Assembly (NCBI GenBank): GCA_017619795.1
Contig: JAFZRP010000019.1
Span: forward strand, 1-64,000
Length of the DNA: 64,000 bases
Direction: 5' to 3'
Origin: Treponema sp.
Lineage (GTDB): Bacteria > Spirochaetota > Spirochaetia > Treponematales > Treponemataceae
This document shows, piece after piece, positions 43,449 to 52,721 of this stretch. Both the position numbers and the translations under genes were made by a program. Every line of letters starts with the position of its first letter. Positions within the stretch are counted from its first letter, which is position 1. The notes under the pieces are model-generated. The model was given only the letters and a program-made list of their open reading frames with translations, made no database searches and had not been told where the DNA came from.

Positions 43449-44129
43449 CTAAAAGTCTGGTATCTCGCGGATTTTATTGTAATGTACATCGTAGCTGTGG
43501 GAGTTTGGACGTAAGCCCAGAATCCGCTCGTTTTCTGCCTGAAGCTGGAACTTTATCATTTCCTTAAACACATTCATTAAAGGCTCCGGCTCAATATCCT
43601 TACTTATAAGCGAGTTTTCCTGCATTTCCTTTATAAAATAATAGCACGACTCTATTGTAGAAATGTATTCCGGGCGAGGCTCGTGTTTGAAGGTAAAAAT
43701 GGAACGGTATTCGCCGTAAAACGAAATGCGTGGCAGTTCAAGCAGGAATGAATTATGCTCAATCATTTTTCGCGAGCAGAACCAGGTTGCATCAAGAATC
43801 AACACTAAAAGAGTTCTTCCCGCGAGAGTTTCTTTTAATCCTTCTTTTCGTGCAGTCCAGGCTTCTTCACCGGGGTACATCATTACAGGATAATACTGCG
43901 GATCGGCAAGCAGCTGGCAAAGCCTCTGGTTTTTGGCAAAATCCAGACCAACAATTATTTCTGAATCCTTAAGCGAAATGTGCGCAAGATTTCCTGTTCC
44001 AGTTCTCTGTCTTTTAGCTTCCTTTGGATGCATCAAAAAAACAAACTTAATTCCTGTGTCAATTTCTTTTGTATATTTACACAAACAGTTTTCTAACGGC
44101 CTGAAACACCGCATACATCTTTCGCTCAT
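43449..44129 (-). CDS. DTW-domain tRNA-uridine aminocarboxypropyltransferase (TapT-like)
   Basis: DTW-domain enzymes add the 3-amino-3-carboxypropyl group from SAM to uridine 47 of tRNAs. The 226-residue protein has an N-terminal zinc-binding Cys cluster (CMRCFRPLENCLC), a phosphate-contact region MHPKEAKRQRTGTG, and the DTW signature LDATWFCSRKM, then LELPRISF and PEYISTIE near the end. The DTW motif reads DATW. It is divergent from alaS across 83 bases; a GATAAG box 8 bases before the ATG suggests a near-leaderless transcript. Confidence 0.85.
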   Translation of the reverse strand: MSERCMRCFRPLENCLCKYTKEIDTGIKFVFLMHPKEAKRQRTGTGNLAHISLKDSEIIVGLDFAKNQRLCQLLADPQYYPVMMYPGEEAWTARKEGLKETLAGRTLLVLILDATWFCSRKMIEHNSFLLELPRISFYGEYRSIFTFKHEPRPEYISTIESCYYFIKEMQENSLISKDIEPEPLMNVFKEMIKFQLQAENERILGLRPNSHSYDVHYNKIREIPDF

Positions 44130-44175
44130 AGAGGCATCTTATCAGAAAAATAAAAATAATGGAATTGTATGATGA

Positions 44176-44204
44176 TTTACAATAATACTGTTTTTTACTA
44201 TAAT
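44176..44204 (+). promoter_or_regulatory. Promoter of alaS, predicted leaderless
   Basis: TTTACA, 17-base spacer, TATAAT. Eight bases separate the -10 box from the ATG at 44213, and no ribosome site is present. Confidence 0.6.
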
Positions 44205-44212
44205 AATACCTT

Positions 44213-46039
44213 ATGAATGCAAACGAACTTCGCTCAAAATACATTGAGTTCTTTAAAAGTAAAAATCATGCTGTAATTTCAGGACAGTCTTTAATTCCCG
44301 AAAATGATCCTTCCGTATTGTTTACAACTGCCGGTATGCATCCGCTTGTTCCTTATCTGCTTGGCGAAACACACCCTGCAGGAACACGCCTTACCGATTA
44401 TCAGAAATGCATACGTACTGGCGATATTGATGAGGTTGGAGATCCTTCACACTTAACCTGTTTTGAAATGCTCGGCAACTGGTCTCTTGGTGACTACTTT
44501 AAAAAAGAGTCTATCGCTTTTTCATATGAGTTTTTAACAAGCAAGGATTGGCTCGCGCTTGATCCAAGAAAGATTTCTGTAACAGTTTTTGCCGGTGACG
44601 AAAATGCACCTCGCGATGAAGAAGCTGCACAGATTTGGAAAGATAATGGAATGCCGGAAGATAAAATTGCATATTTACCTGCAAGCGATAACTGGTGGGC
44701 AGCTGGTCCAACAGGTCCTTGTGGTCCGGATACAGAAATCTTCTACTGGGTTGGAGAAGGCTTGCCACCAGTAGGTTCAAATAAAGGCACAGACAGCGCA
44801 AACTGGATGGAAATCTGGAATAACGTTTTCATGCAGTATAACCGCGTTGATGAAAAAACTCTTGTTCCTCTTCCAAAGAAGAATGTAGATACAGGTATGG
44901 GTCTTGAAAGAACAAACTGTATTTTGCAGGGAAAAACAAGCGTTTACCTTACAGAAGTTTTCCAGCCAATCATCAGTAAGATTGGTGAGGTTGCCGGCGG
45001 TTATGTTTACGGCTCAGATGAAGAAAAAGATAAATCTGTAAGAATTATTGCAGACCATTCACGTTCAGCAGTATTTATTCTTGGAGACCAGAGAGGTGTT
45101 ACTCCTGATAGAGTAGGTGCCGGTTATGTTCTCCGCCGCCTTATCCGCCGTGCTGTTCGCCATGGTATGAAGCTTGGCATTGAAAAAGACTTTATGTCCG
45201 ATATAGCAAAGGTTGTAGTAGAAAACTTCAAGGGACCTTATCCAGAGCTTGCACAGAATGCAGAAAAGGTTTACCGCGAGCTTGCTGCAGAAGAGGCTAA
45301 GTTCCGCACAACCCTTAAGAAGGGCGAGGCAGAGTTCCAGAAGCTTCTTCCAAATCTTATGAAGAATCCTAAGAAGATTATCAGCGGAAAGGTTGCTTAT
45401 AATCTTTACGAAACATACGGATATCCTCTTGAGCTTACTCAGGAGCTTGGAGCAGAAAACGGCTTTACTGTTGATGTTGAAGGCTTTAAGGAAGCAGAAA
45501 GAAAGCATCAGGAGCAGTCAAGAACTGTAGAAGCTGGAAAAGACAAGGGTGGTCTTGCAGAGCAGTCAGAAATTGCTACTAAATATCATACAGCAACACA
45601 CCTTTTGCAGCAGGCACTCGTTGATGTTCTTGGTCCTCAGGTTGCACAGAAGGGTTCTAACATTACAAACGAGCGTATGCGCTTTGACTTTACCTTTGAG
45701 CGCCCAATGACTCCAGAGGAAATTAAAACTGTAGAAGATATTGTAAATCAGAAGATAAAGGAAGATTTGCCTGTAACAATGCAGGTAATGCCTTTGGCAG
45801 ATGCTCAGAAGGCTGGTGCCCGCGCTTTGTTTACAAACAAATACGGCGAAGATGTAAAGGTTTACACAATCGGAAAGGATGTTGATAACGACTGGTTCAG
45901 CAAGGAAGTTTGCGGAGGTCCACACGTTCAGCATACAGCACAGATCGGTGACTTTAAGATTGTAAAGGAGCAGAGTTCTTCTGCCGGTGTACGCCGAATC
46001 AGAGCTGTAATTAGTGGTGGTTTACCACTTGAAGCGTAG
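44213..46039 (+). CDS. alaS: Alanyl-tRNA synthetase lacking the C-Ala domain
   Basis: AlaRS charges tRNA-Ala. The class II catalytic core (SLIPENDPSVLFTTAGM, FEMLGNWSLGDYF, GMGLER) and tRNA-recognition region are complete, followed by the editing domain with zinc ligands HTATH and CGGPHV-x-H. The protein ends at QSSSAGVRRIRAVISGG, 608 residues, where most bacteria (about 875 residues) continue into a coiled coil and the C-Ala domain. Such short forms occur in spirochaetes, so it is a family trait and not a truncation. The next gene follows after 70 bases. Confidence 0.95.
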   Translation: MNANELRSKYIEFFKSKNHAVISGQSLIPENDPSVLFTTAGMHPLVPYLLGETHPAGTRLTDYQKCIRTGDIDEVGDPSHLTCFEMLGNWSLGDYFKKESIAFSYEFLTSKDWLALDPRKISVTVFAGDENAPRDEEAAQIWKDNGMPEDKIAYLPASDNWWAAGPTGPCGPDTEIFYWVGEGLPPVGSNKGTDSANWMEIWNNVFMQYNRVDEKTLVPLPKKNVDTGMGLERTNCILQGKTSVYLTEVFQPIISKIGEVAGGYVYGSDEEKDKSVRIIADHSRSAVFILGDQRGVTPDRVGAGYVLRRLIRRAVRHGMKLGIEKDFMSDIAKVVVENFKGPYPELAQNAEKVYRELAAEEAKFRTTLKKGEAEFQKLLPNLMKNPKKIISGKVAYNLYETYGYPLELTQELGAENGFTVDVEGFKEAERKHQEQSRTVEAGKDKGGLAEQSEIATKYHTATHLLQQALVDVLGPQVAQKGSNITNERMRFDFTFERPMTPEEIKTVEDIVNQKIKEDLPVTMQVMPLADAQKAGARALFTNKYGEDVKVYTIGKDVDNDWFSKEVCGGPHVQHTAQIGDFKIVKEQSSSAGVRRIRAVISGGLPLEA

Positions 46040-46109
46040 TATGTAACCCGTAAAAACAGTAAATTGTTAAAAAATTAGTAAAAAATACAAAATATAAGGA
46101 TTATTAGAT

Positions 46110-47195
46110 ATGAAGAAGATTATTTTATCATTATTGATTTTCGCCGCAGCTTTCGGAATGGCTTTCGCACAGTCAGACATCCAGGTTCTTACGGTCATTA
46201 AATACAATAAATCTGAATCTATTACTGTAAAGCAGCTTAAGGCTCGCTGCGAAACTTATCAGAAGCAGATGGGTAAAAAGCTTACTCTTGATGAAAAGAA
46301 GATGGTACTTAAGTCTCTTACAGAAGAAAAGCTTATTCTTCAGGCTGCTCAGAAGGCTGGCATCACAATTCCAGACAGTGCTGTAGACCAGTATTTTATG
46401 CAGGGAATGAGCCAGCAGATTGGTGTAAATGTTACAGAAAAAGAGCTTAACGACTTAATCAAGAACTCACAGGGAATTACCCTTGATGAACTTTTGATTC
46501 AGCAGGCTGGAATGAATGTAGCTGAATACAAGAATTATCTTAAAAATCAGCTGATCGCTCAGCAGTATGTTCTTTCTTTGAATCAGAATGAAATGCAGAA
46601 GGCTGTTCCTTCAGACGAAGAAATCCGTCTTTTCTACGAAAGCAATAAATCTTCTTTTGTTTGGAACGATATGATGAAGATGTTTATTGTTCTTGTTCCA
46701 AAAGGAAACAATCCTGAAGCAGCAAGACTCAAAACAAATGATTTGCTCAATAAGTTTGTAAGCAAGAAGGTTACTGTAGAACAGCTTTCAGTTCAGTCAC
46801 AAGCAGAAGGCTCTGGCTTCCAGGCTGGCGAAATGATTCTTCCAAAAACAGAAGCTTCTGCAGCAGGAATCGGCATGCCTTATGCAAATCTTCTTAAAGT
46901 ATTTGCTCAGGACGAAGGTTATGTTTCAGAATTACAGGAAACAAAGGACGATTTCAGATTCATCAGTGTTTCAAAGAAATATGCTGCAAAGATTCTTGCA
47001 ATAAGCGACATTGTTCAGCCAGATACAACAGTTACAGTTTATGATTATATCCGTGCAAATCTTACTCAGCAGAAGCAGATGGTATTTGTTCAGCAGGCAG
47101 CACAGAAGCTTGCAGACGACTTGAACAAACCGGAATATGTTGAAGCAAAGAAAACCGGTGCAGCTTTAGACAAGCTTCTTGAATGGGGAGACTAA
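46110..47195 (+). CDS. SurA-like periplasmic chaperone / peptidyl-prolyl isomerase
   Basis: The 361-residue product has a signal peptide ending near Ala-Phe-Ala-Gln, a SurA N-terminal-like helical domain (LKARCETYQKQMGKKLTLDEKKMV, then LTEEKLILQAAQKAGI), a Met/Gln-rich helical stretch, and a PPIase-like region from about residue 180 (SDEEIRLFYESNKSSFVW). SurA proteins help outer-membrane proteins fold. The isomerase domain is divergent and may be inactive. AAGGA precedes the ATG. It is followed by nusB after 4 bases, so the two are coupled. Confidence 0.75.
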   Translation: MKKIILSLLIFAAAFGMAFAQSDIQVLTVIKYNKSESITVKQLKARCETYQKQMGKKLTLDEKKMVLKSLTEEKLILQAAQKAGITIPDSAVDQYFMQGMSQQIGVNVTEKELNDLIKNSQGITLDELLIQQAGMNVAEYKNYLKNQLIAQQYVLSLNQNEMQKAVPSDEEIRLFYESNKSSFVWNDMMKMFIVLVPKGNNPEAARLKTNDLLNKFVSKKVTVEQLSVQSQAEGSGFQAGEMILPKTEASAAGIGMPYANLLKVFAQDEGYVSELQETKDDFRFISVSKKYAAKILAISDIVQPDTTVTVYDYIRANLTQQKQMVFVQQAAQKLADDLNKPEYVEAKKTGAALDKLLEWGD

Positions 47196-47199
47196 TAAC

Positions 47200-47652
47200 G
47201 TGTCACGAAGAAATGGTCGTGTTATTGCTTTTCAGGCATTATACTCTTGGGATGCAAGCAGGGTACCTTTAGAGGAGCTTCTTGCTTTCTCCTGGCTTCA
47301 AAAGGATGATGAACTTCGTTCAGATAAACCTGCAGCAGAGCCTAGCGAAACTGCTAAGGAAGAAAGAACTTTTGCATCTCTTTTGATTGCCGGTGCCATT
47401 GAGCATATTGAAGAAATTGACAAGCTTATAGTTGAGCATCTGTCTCCTTCCTGGTCAATGGAACGAATTAATAAGGTGACACTCGCTATTTTAAGAGTAA
47501 GCATTTACGAAATGAAGTTCCAGAACTTTGCTCAATCGGGAATTGTAATTGATGAGGCTGTTAATATTGCAAAGAATTATGGTCCTGATGACTCTTACAA
47601 GTTTGTAAATGCTATTCTTGATAAAATAGGAAAAGATGAAAAAAGCGAATAA
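47200..47652 (+). CDS. nusB: Transcription antitermination factor NusB
   Basis: NusB binds the boxA RNA of rRNA operons with NusE. The product starts with GTG at 47200 and reads SRRNGRVIAFQALYSWD, the typical NusB opening, with GGGGAG before it; the upstream TTG at 47179 would overlap the preceding gene. Conserved later parts are LSPSWSMERINKVTLAILRV, YEMKF, IDEAVNIAKNYG and KFVNAILDKI. The length of 150 residues is normal, with a short acidic insertion near residues 35-50. Confidence 0.93.
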   Translation: MSRRNGRVIAFQALYSWDASRVPLEELLAFSWLQKDDELRSDKPAAEPSETAKEERTFASLLIAGAIEHIEEIDKLIVEHLSPSWSMERINKVTLAILRVSIYEMKFQNFAQSGIVIDEAVNIAKNYGPDDSYKFVNAILDKIGKDEKSE

Positions 47653-49477
47653 GCTTACATTTATATTACTGATTTCTTTTTTATCTGTACTTGCTCTGTC
47701 TTCCTGTAAACTTAAGGCAGAGCAGGCGTCTTTAACCACACGTTTTGAAATTATAGATTCACTTATATACGAAAATCTTTTTAAGGATGCCCTGACGGAG
47801 CTTAAGCGTACAGAAAAGGTTTGCTACGATTCCTGGTCATACCTTGGTGTTTATAAAAGATACCTGCAGCTTGGCGAAACAACATCAGCTGAAAAAACAA
47901 TAAAAAATGCGCTTAAGAAAAACTCAAAGAATCCGGAGCTTATTGCTGCCTATTCAGTTTTTCTTTTACGTCAAAACAGATTGGACGAAGCATTAAAGCT
48001 TTCTGAACCGCTTGCAGGAACAAAATACGGTTCAATCTTTTCTGAAGCAGTTCTACGCGACATCAGCAGGGAAATGACTCCTGAATACTACAAGGATCAG
48101 AAGTATTATTCAATTTATCTGGATGCCTATAAATCAAGTCAGAATCCTGTATGGATAAGAAACTGCGCTGTTTTTAATCTGAAGAATGGTCAGTTTGATA
48201 ATGCCGCTTCTCTTTTACCGGCATACTACACCAATACCGAAGATGCTTATTTCTGGGCTTTAGTTCTTTACGATTCCGGTAAATACTATGAAGCCGCTCA
48301 CGCTCTTAATGCTGCAAGCCGTTTCCTTAGCGGTTATTCAATAAATAAGACAGATTCCAAAAAAGACAAAATTACTCAGGTAAAGATTTCTGCCCTTCAG
48401 TCAGATGCATATATGGCTGCTTCCGATTTTGAAAGTGCAGAAGAAATCCGACAGACTCTTATAAACGAAAAAAAGAATCTTGAAAATCTTTCTGATGAAG
48501 ATGAAAGCCTTATGCAGATTCTTTATGTAAACAGTGCAGTTTATGCCTTAAACAATGAAAGAAATAATGATGCTGCCGATATGCTTTTGTTTGCAGTTGA
48601 CCGCTGGCCGACTTTTTCTCCAGCTATAATTCTTTATTCAGATTTTGCGTTTAATTCAAATGTTCAGCGTGAAGAGGATGAAGAACAGGCTGCATTAAGG
48701 AAAGCAGGTCTTGCTTCTTTGGAAATGGAAAGATACGACAGCAGAATAAAGATTCCTCTTAGCGATGCTCTTTACAGACTTGATGCTGCCTTAAAGGAAA
48801 ATAATGATCCAAAGCTTTATATAAAGCGGCTCGATCTTAAATATAAAATAAACAACGAATATTCAGTAAAAGAAAAAACAGCTGATTTGTGGAATCTTCT
48901 GGAAGAAGCCTATAAAAAAGAAGATAAATATGAACAGCTTTTAATTCAGTACGTAATCAGTTATCTTTTACAGACAAAGCAGACCGACGATGCATTTACG
49001 CTTTTCCAGAAGTATATCACAAGCACCTATAGCTTTGACGAAAAAGAAGATTTCTGGAAGCAGTTTGAAAGAAACTTAGCTTCGGTTGACGTAAAGCTTG
49101 CAGAGTTTGGAGCCTGGTTTGCTGCCGACAAAAAGATGATTGATGAAGCTGTGCGATTATATGAATACTGCGTTTATGAAAGCTCTGGTTTACTTGCAGA
49201 AGGAGTTGTAGCTCCAACTGCTACTACAGAAACCTGTATGAACCTGGCCGATATTTATTATACAATCGGAAAATCAAAGAAAGCTCTCGACTTGTACGGA
49301 AAGGCTGCCGGCCGCGAAAGCAATAAGTACATTCGTTCTGAAATATTCTACAGAATTGCGTGTATTTATGTTGCGCAGGGAGATAACAAGAGTGCACTTA
49401 AGGCAGCCGAGTTCTCTTCAAGCCTGTATCCTGATAACGCAAGAGCTTCCTTCTTAAAATCAAGGTTAAAAAAATAA
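47636..49477 (+). CDS. TPR-repeat lipoprotein
   Basis: The ATG at 47636 lies inside the 3' end of nusB. The 613-residue product has a lipoprotein signal peptide with an Ala-Leu-Ser-Ser-Cys lipobox (cysteine at about position 24). The rest is helical with tetratricopeptide-like repeats in two blocks (about 30-130 and 300-600), with a Lys/Glu-rich middle. No enzyme motif is seen. It most likely scaffolds an envelope complex. The stop is directly followed by a two-way terminator. Confidence 0.8.
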   Translation: MKKANKLTFILLISFLSVLALSSCKLKAEQASLTTRFEIIDSLIYENLFKDALTELKRTEKVCYDSWSYLGVYKRYLQLGETTSAEKTIKNALKKNSKNPELIAAYSVFLLRQNRLDEALKLSEPLAGTKYGSIFSEAVLRDISREMTPEYYKDQKYYSIYLDAYKSSQNPVWIRNCAVFNLKNGQFDNAASLLPAYYTNTEDAYFWALVLYDSGKYYEAAHALNAASRFLSGYSINKTDSKKDKITQVKISALQSDAYMAASDFESAEEIRQTLINEKKNLENLSDEDESLMQILYVNSAVYALNNERNNDAADMLLFAVDRWPTFSPAIILYSDFAFNSNVQREEDEEQAALRKAGLASLEMERYDSRIKIPLSDALYRLDAALKENNDPKLYIKRLDLKYKINNEYSVKEKTADLWNLLEEAYKKEDKYEQLLIQYVISYLLQTKQTDDAFTLFQKYITSTYSFDEKEDFWKQFERNLASVDVKLAEFGAWFAADKKMIDEAVRLYEYCVYESSGLLAEGVVAPTATTETCMNLADIYYTIGKSKKALDLYGKAAGRESNKYIRSEIFYRIACIYVAQGDNKSALKAAEFSSSLYPDNARASFLKSRLKK

Positions 49478-49520
49478 GACTGTCCAAAGCAAGCTTACGA
49501 ACCGCTTACAGGACAGTCTT
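49476..49520 (+). terminator. Two-way intrinsic terminator
   Basis: A perfect 10-base stem, AAGACTGTCC at 49476-49485 with GGACAGTCTT at 49511-49520, closes a 25-base loop between convergent genes. An A-rich tract precedes and a T-rich stretch follows, so it can serve both the TPR gene and groES. Confidence 0.65.
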
Positions 49521-49542
49521 TGTATTTAACAGAAAACTGTAA

Positions 49543-49815
49543 CTACTCAATAACAGCAATAATATCGCTCATTCTGAGAATAAGATGATCTTCACCATCA
49601 ATCTTTATCTGAGTACCAGCATATTTGTCGTACATAATGCGGTCTCCCTTTTTGATAGTGATTTTTACATCATCTGTGCCAGGACCAACTTCAACTACAG
49701 TTGCAGTCTGAGTTTTTTCCTGTGCAGCCTCAGGAATGATGATTCCACTTGATGTTTTTGTTTCTGCTTTATCATTCTTTACAAGAACTCTGTCTGCTAA
49801 AGGTTTAATTTTCAT
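49543..49815 (-). CDS. groES: Co-chaperonin GroES
   Basis: GroES caps the GroEL folding chamber. The 90-residue product has the family opening IKPLADRVLVK, the mobile loop region KTSSGIIIPEAAQEK, and the end GEDHLILRMSDIIAVIE. AGGAG precedes the ATG. No groEL lies next to it, and no CIRCE operator is seen in the 77 bases upstream, so regulation is not by HrcA at this site as far as the sequence shows. It is convergent with the TPR lipoprotein gene. Confidence 0.97.
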   Translation of the reverse strand: MKIKPLADRVLVKNDKAETKTSSGIIIPEAAQEKTQTATVVEVGPGTDDVKITIKKGDRIMYDKYAGTQIKIDGEDHLILRMSDIIAVIE

Positions 49816-49892
49816 ATATGTATCTCCTATATTAAGTTTCAGTTAATAATAAAAATAATAAAAAAAAGTACTAAAGGCAAGGAAAATCTTAA

Positions 49893-52121
49893 TTATTTCT
49901 TTGCCACCTTTTTTACTATCAACTGGTAGACAATGAGTATAGCCATTAACGAAAGACCGGCAATATCGGACTTGGTTTCTGGAATTACACAAAGAATACC
50001 GGCTGTTGCAAAAAGAAGTCTTTCTACTACATCAAGGCTGATTGCAGCAACCTTTGGGGCATTTTTGCCGTAAAGAATACCAGTGTTGCGGAGTCCATAG
50101 CCTTCAAGTGCAACGCTTATTCCAAACATTCCAATTAAAGCTGTACAGCTTATGAAAAGGATTCTCAAAGCACTTGCATTTATCATAAGCATCTGAGGGT
50201 TGTAAACAAACATATATGGAATAATAAACGCACCGATTGCAAGCTTTGTAGCATTTATGGCAGTTTTCATCGGCTTTGCTTTTGCAATTGCCGCTCCTGC
50301 AATGGCCGCGAGCGCAACAGGTGGCGTTACATCGGCAATAATACCAAAGTAGAATGCAAACATATGAGCTGGAAGCTTCATAACGTTCTGTACATCACCT
50401 GTGCCATAAAGACAGGTTATGATTGCACCAGCTGTAATTGTAGAAGTAATAAGATAGTTTGCAGTTGTTGGAGCACCCATTCCAAGAATAATAGAAGCAA
50501 TCATTGTGAGGACGAGGGTAAGGAAAAGCTTTCCGTGAGCAAGACTTACAAGACCAGCACCAAGCTTAAGACCAATTCCTGTAAGGGTAACAATTCCGAT
50601 GATGATTCCAGCCATACCACAGGCAATTGCAACAGAAATAATGTTTCTGGCAGCTGTACACATAACTTCTACAACATCTTTTCCACCAAAGGTTGGTTTG
50701 CGTCCCTTTGCAAGGTCGACTACAGAAACACAGATTCCAATTAAAAGACAGGCTACGATTCCCATAAGGGCAGCAAATACAGCTGTAAAGCCGGCACAAA
50801 GGAAGTAGATGATTACAACAAGTGGAAGAAGCATATAACCTTTAGAAAGGAAAAGTGGCCAGAAGTGTGGAAGCTGCTCACGAGGAAGTCCCTTTAAGCC
50901 AAGCTTTTTTGCTTCAAGATGAACTGTTATAAAGATGCCTGCAAAATACAGAACAGCCGGTACAATAGCAGCCTTTACAATAGTAATGTACGGTACCCCG
51001 ATAGATTCTGCCATAAGGAAAGCGGCAGCTCCCATAATCGGAGGCATAAGCTGTCCACCGGTAGAAGCAGAAGCTTCAACAGCTCCAGCGAACTCCGGCT
51101 TATAACCAAGTCTCTTCATCATCGGGATTGTAAAGGAACCTGAACCTACTGTATTTGAAACAGATGAGCCCGAAACTGTACCGAGAAGGGCAGAAGAAAG
51201 AACTGCTACCTTAGCTGGTCCGCCCGAAGCTCCACCGGCAATTGCGTTACAAGAGTCAATAAAGAATTGTCCGATTCCAGTTTTTTCAAGCAGAGCACCA
51301 AAGAGTATGAACAGGAAGATAAACGTAGAACAGGCACCGATTGGAGTACCCATAATTCCTTCTGTGTTATAGAAAAGGTGGCATACAACGCGCTGCAAAG
51401 AATAGCCTCTGTGGTTTAAGAAGCCCGGAATATATTTACCGGTAAAGGCGTAGATAATAAAACAGCCTGCAATAATCATAATCGGAAGACCGACAATTCT
51501 ACGGCAGCTTTCAAATAAAATCAGTATACCTATAATACCAATTATAATATCAAGGACTGTATTGTTACCGGTTCGGCGGACAAGTGTATCAAAGTTGATT
51601 ACGATATAGAGCCAGCACGAAGCTCCGGCAAAGGCAAGTACAACATCATACCACGGAAGGGTGTCTTTAGGCATTTTTTTGGAAGCCGGGAAAAGAAGAA
51701 ATGCTAGAAACTGAACAAAAGCAAGGTGTGTTGCACGGAGAATCTGAGCTGTGATTTTACCGGAAAGGGTAGCGTAAAGCTGGAACAGAACAAATACAAT
51801 GGAAACAATTACTGTAATCCACTGGCGCCAGCACTTATGCTCGCGGTAAGACTGTTCTCTGTCCAGATCCTGCATAAGCTTTTTCATTTCTTCTTCGTTT
51901 GTTGTTGGAAGAATATCTATGCCGCGGCCCGAATGCTTTTGTCCGTCAGCCTGCTTGTCCGAAGTCTGTTCTTCTGAATATGCTTCATTTTTATCCGTTG
52001 ATTTGTTTAATTCTTCTATTGTGGTATCAAGAGAAGGGTCTCCTGCATCATCCATAGAATAATCGAATAAATCTGCGTTTGATTCTTCAAATTGATTTTT
52101 GTTTTTTGAATCAGTATCCAT
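49893..52121 (-). CDS. TRAP transporter fused permease (DctQ-DctM type)
   Basis: The 742-residue inner-membrane protein has a hydrophilic acidic N-terminus of about 95 residues and some 16-18 hydrophobic helices. The TAXI-TRAP fused-permease features are clear: VSGSSVSNTVGSGSFTIPMM, FAGAVEASASTGGQLMPPIM, and ASIILGMGAPTTANYL, with the small and large membrane subunits joined. It uses a sodium or proton gradient to import a substrate delivered by the TAXI receptor encoded upstream. Genes 52722-53675, 52154-52720 and this one form an operon. AAGGAGG precedes the ATG. Confidence 0.93.
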   Translation of the reverse strand: MDTDSKNKNQFEESNADLFDYSMDDAGDPSLDTTIEELNKSTDKNEAYSEEQTSDKQADGQKHSGRGIDILPTTNEEEMKKLMQDLDREQSYREHKCWRQWITVIVSIVFVLFQLYATLSGKITAQILRATHLAFVQFLAFLLFPASKKMPKDTLPWYDVVLAFAGASCWLYIVINFDTLVRRTGNNTVLDIIIGIIGILILFESCRRIVGLPIMIIAGCFIIYAFTGKYIPGFLNHRGYSLQRVVCHLFYNTEGIMGTPIGACSTFIFLFILFGALLEKTGIGQFFIDSCNAIAGGASGGPAKVAVLSSALLGTVSGSSVSNTVGSGSFTIPMMKRLGYKPEFAGAVEASASTGGQLMPPIMGAAAFLMAESIGVPYITIVKAAIVPAVLYFAGIFITVHLEAKKLGLKGLPREQLPHFWPLFLSKGYMLLPLVVIIYFLCAGFTAVFAALMGIVACLLIGICVSVVDLAKGRKPTFGGKDVVEVMCTAARNIISVAIACGMAGIIIGIVTLTGIGLKLGAGLVSLAHGKLFLTLVLTMIASIILGMGAPTTANYLITSTITAGAIITCLYGTGDVQNVMKLPAHMFAFYFGIIADVTPPVALAAIAGAAIAKAKPMKTAINATKLAIGAFIIPYMFVYNPQMLMINASALRILFISCTALIGMFGISVALEGYGLRNTGILYGKNAPKVAAISLDVVERLLFATAGILCVIPETKSDIAGLSLMAILIVYQLIVKKVAKK

Positions 52122-52153
52122 TATTTGAAGCCTCCTTTTTAATATAGTTTTTT

Positions 52154-52720
52154 TTATATTTTTTTAGTTTTTATATAATCAAAGAGGGAAGTCCTCTTAA
52201 TTTTCAAAATTATACTTGTCTGGGGCGCAAAATAGTTCTTCAGAAAATGTTCAGATTCTTCAAACTTATCATTTTCGTCAGTAAATGCGATTGAATGCTC
52301 GGCAATAAGTCCTACTGCCATTACAAGCTCTGGTAAAACTCTGTTCAGACTGCTTATTTCGTAGCCGTATGGAAGAACCGTAAAAACTGCACCCGAGGTT
52401 TCTCCCGGTTCTGGAATGCCTGCTCCATAGGATACAAAAACTGTCCGTTCAAGAATCAGCCTGTTATCCGGAGTACGTTTGTAAAAATCGTGTACCCGGC
52501 CTTTGTTTACTGAATGTGTATATGAAATACAAAAACCGTTCTTAGCCCCTTCAATTGAATAGAAACACTGTTCAGGATTTTTTCTACTACTGATGGAAAG
52601 AACGGTGAATGCAGGAACAAAAAAGAATGCCCCTGCAAGAATAAAAAGTGCCGCAATAATCAAAAGAATTGTTTTATTGCGGCTTTTCTTTGCTTCCACA
52701 TCGTTATGGGAAGAAAGCAT
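52154..52720 (-). CDS. DUF1850-type protein
   Basis: The 188-residue product has an N-terminal membrane helix (about residues 16-40) and a mature part with beta strands. It fits DUF1850, a family almost always found between TAXI-TRAP genes; it is thought to assist the transporter, but its role is unknown. Only one base separates it from the stop of the TAXI receptor gene and no ribosome site is visible, so translation is coupled. Confidence 0.75.
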   Translation of the reverse strand: MLSSHNDVEAKKSRNKTILLIIAALFILAGAFFFVPAFTVLSISSRKNPEQCFYSIEGAKNGFCISYTHSVNKGRVHDFYKRTPDNRLILERTVFVSYGAGIPEPGETSGAVFTVLPYGYEISSLNRVLPELVMAVGLIAEHSIAFTDENDKFEESEHFLKNYFAPQTSIILKIKRTSLFDYIKTKKI

Positions 52721-52721
52721 T

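Noticed and set aside
49816-49892. CIRCE operator before groES
   Set aside because: I looked for the TTAGCACTC/GAGTGCTAA inverted repeat and did not find it.
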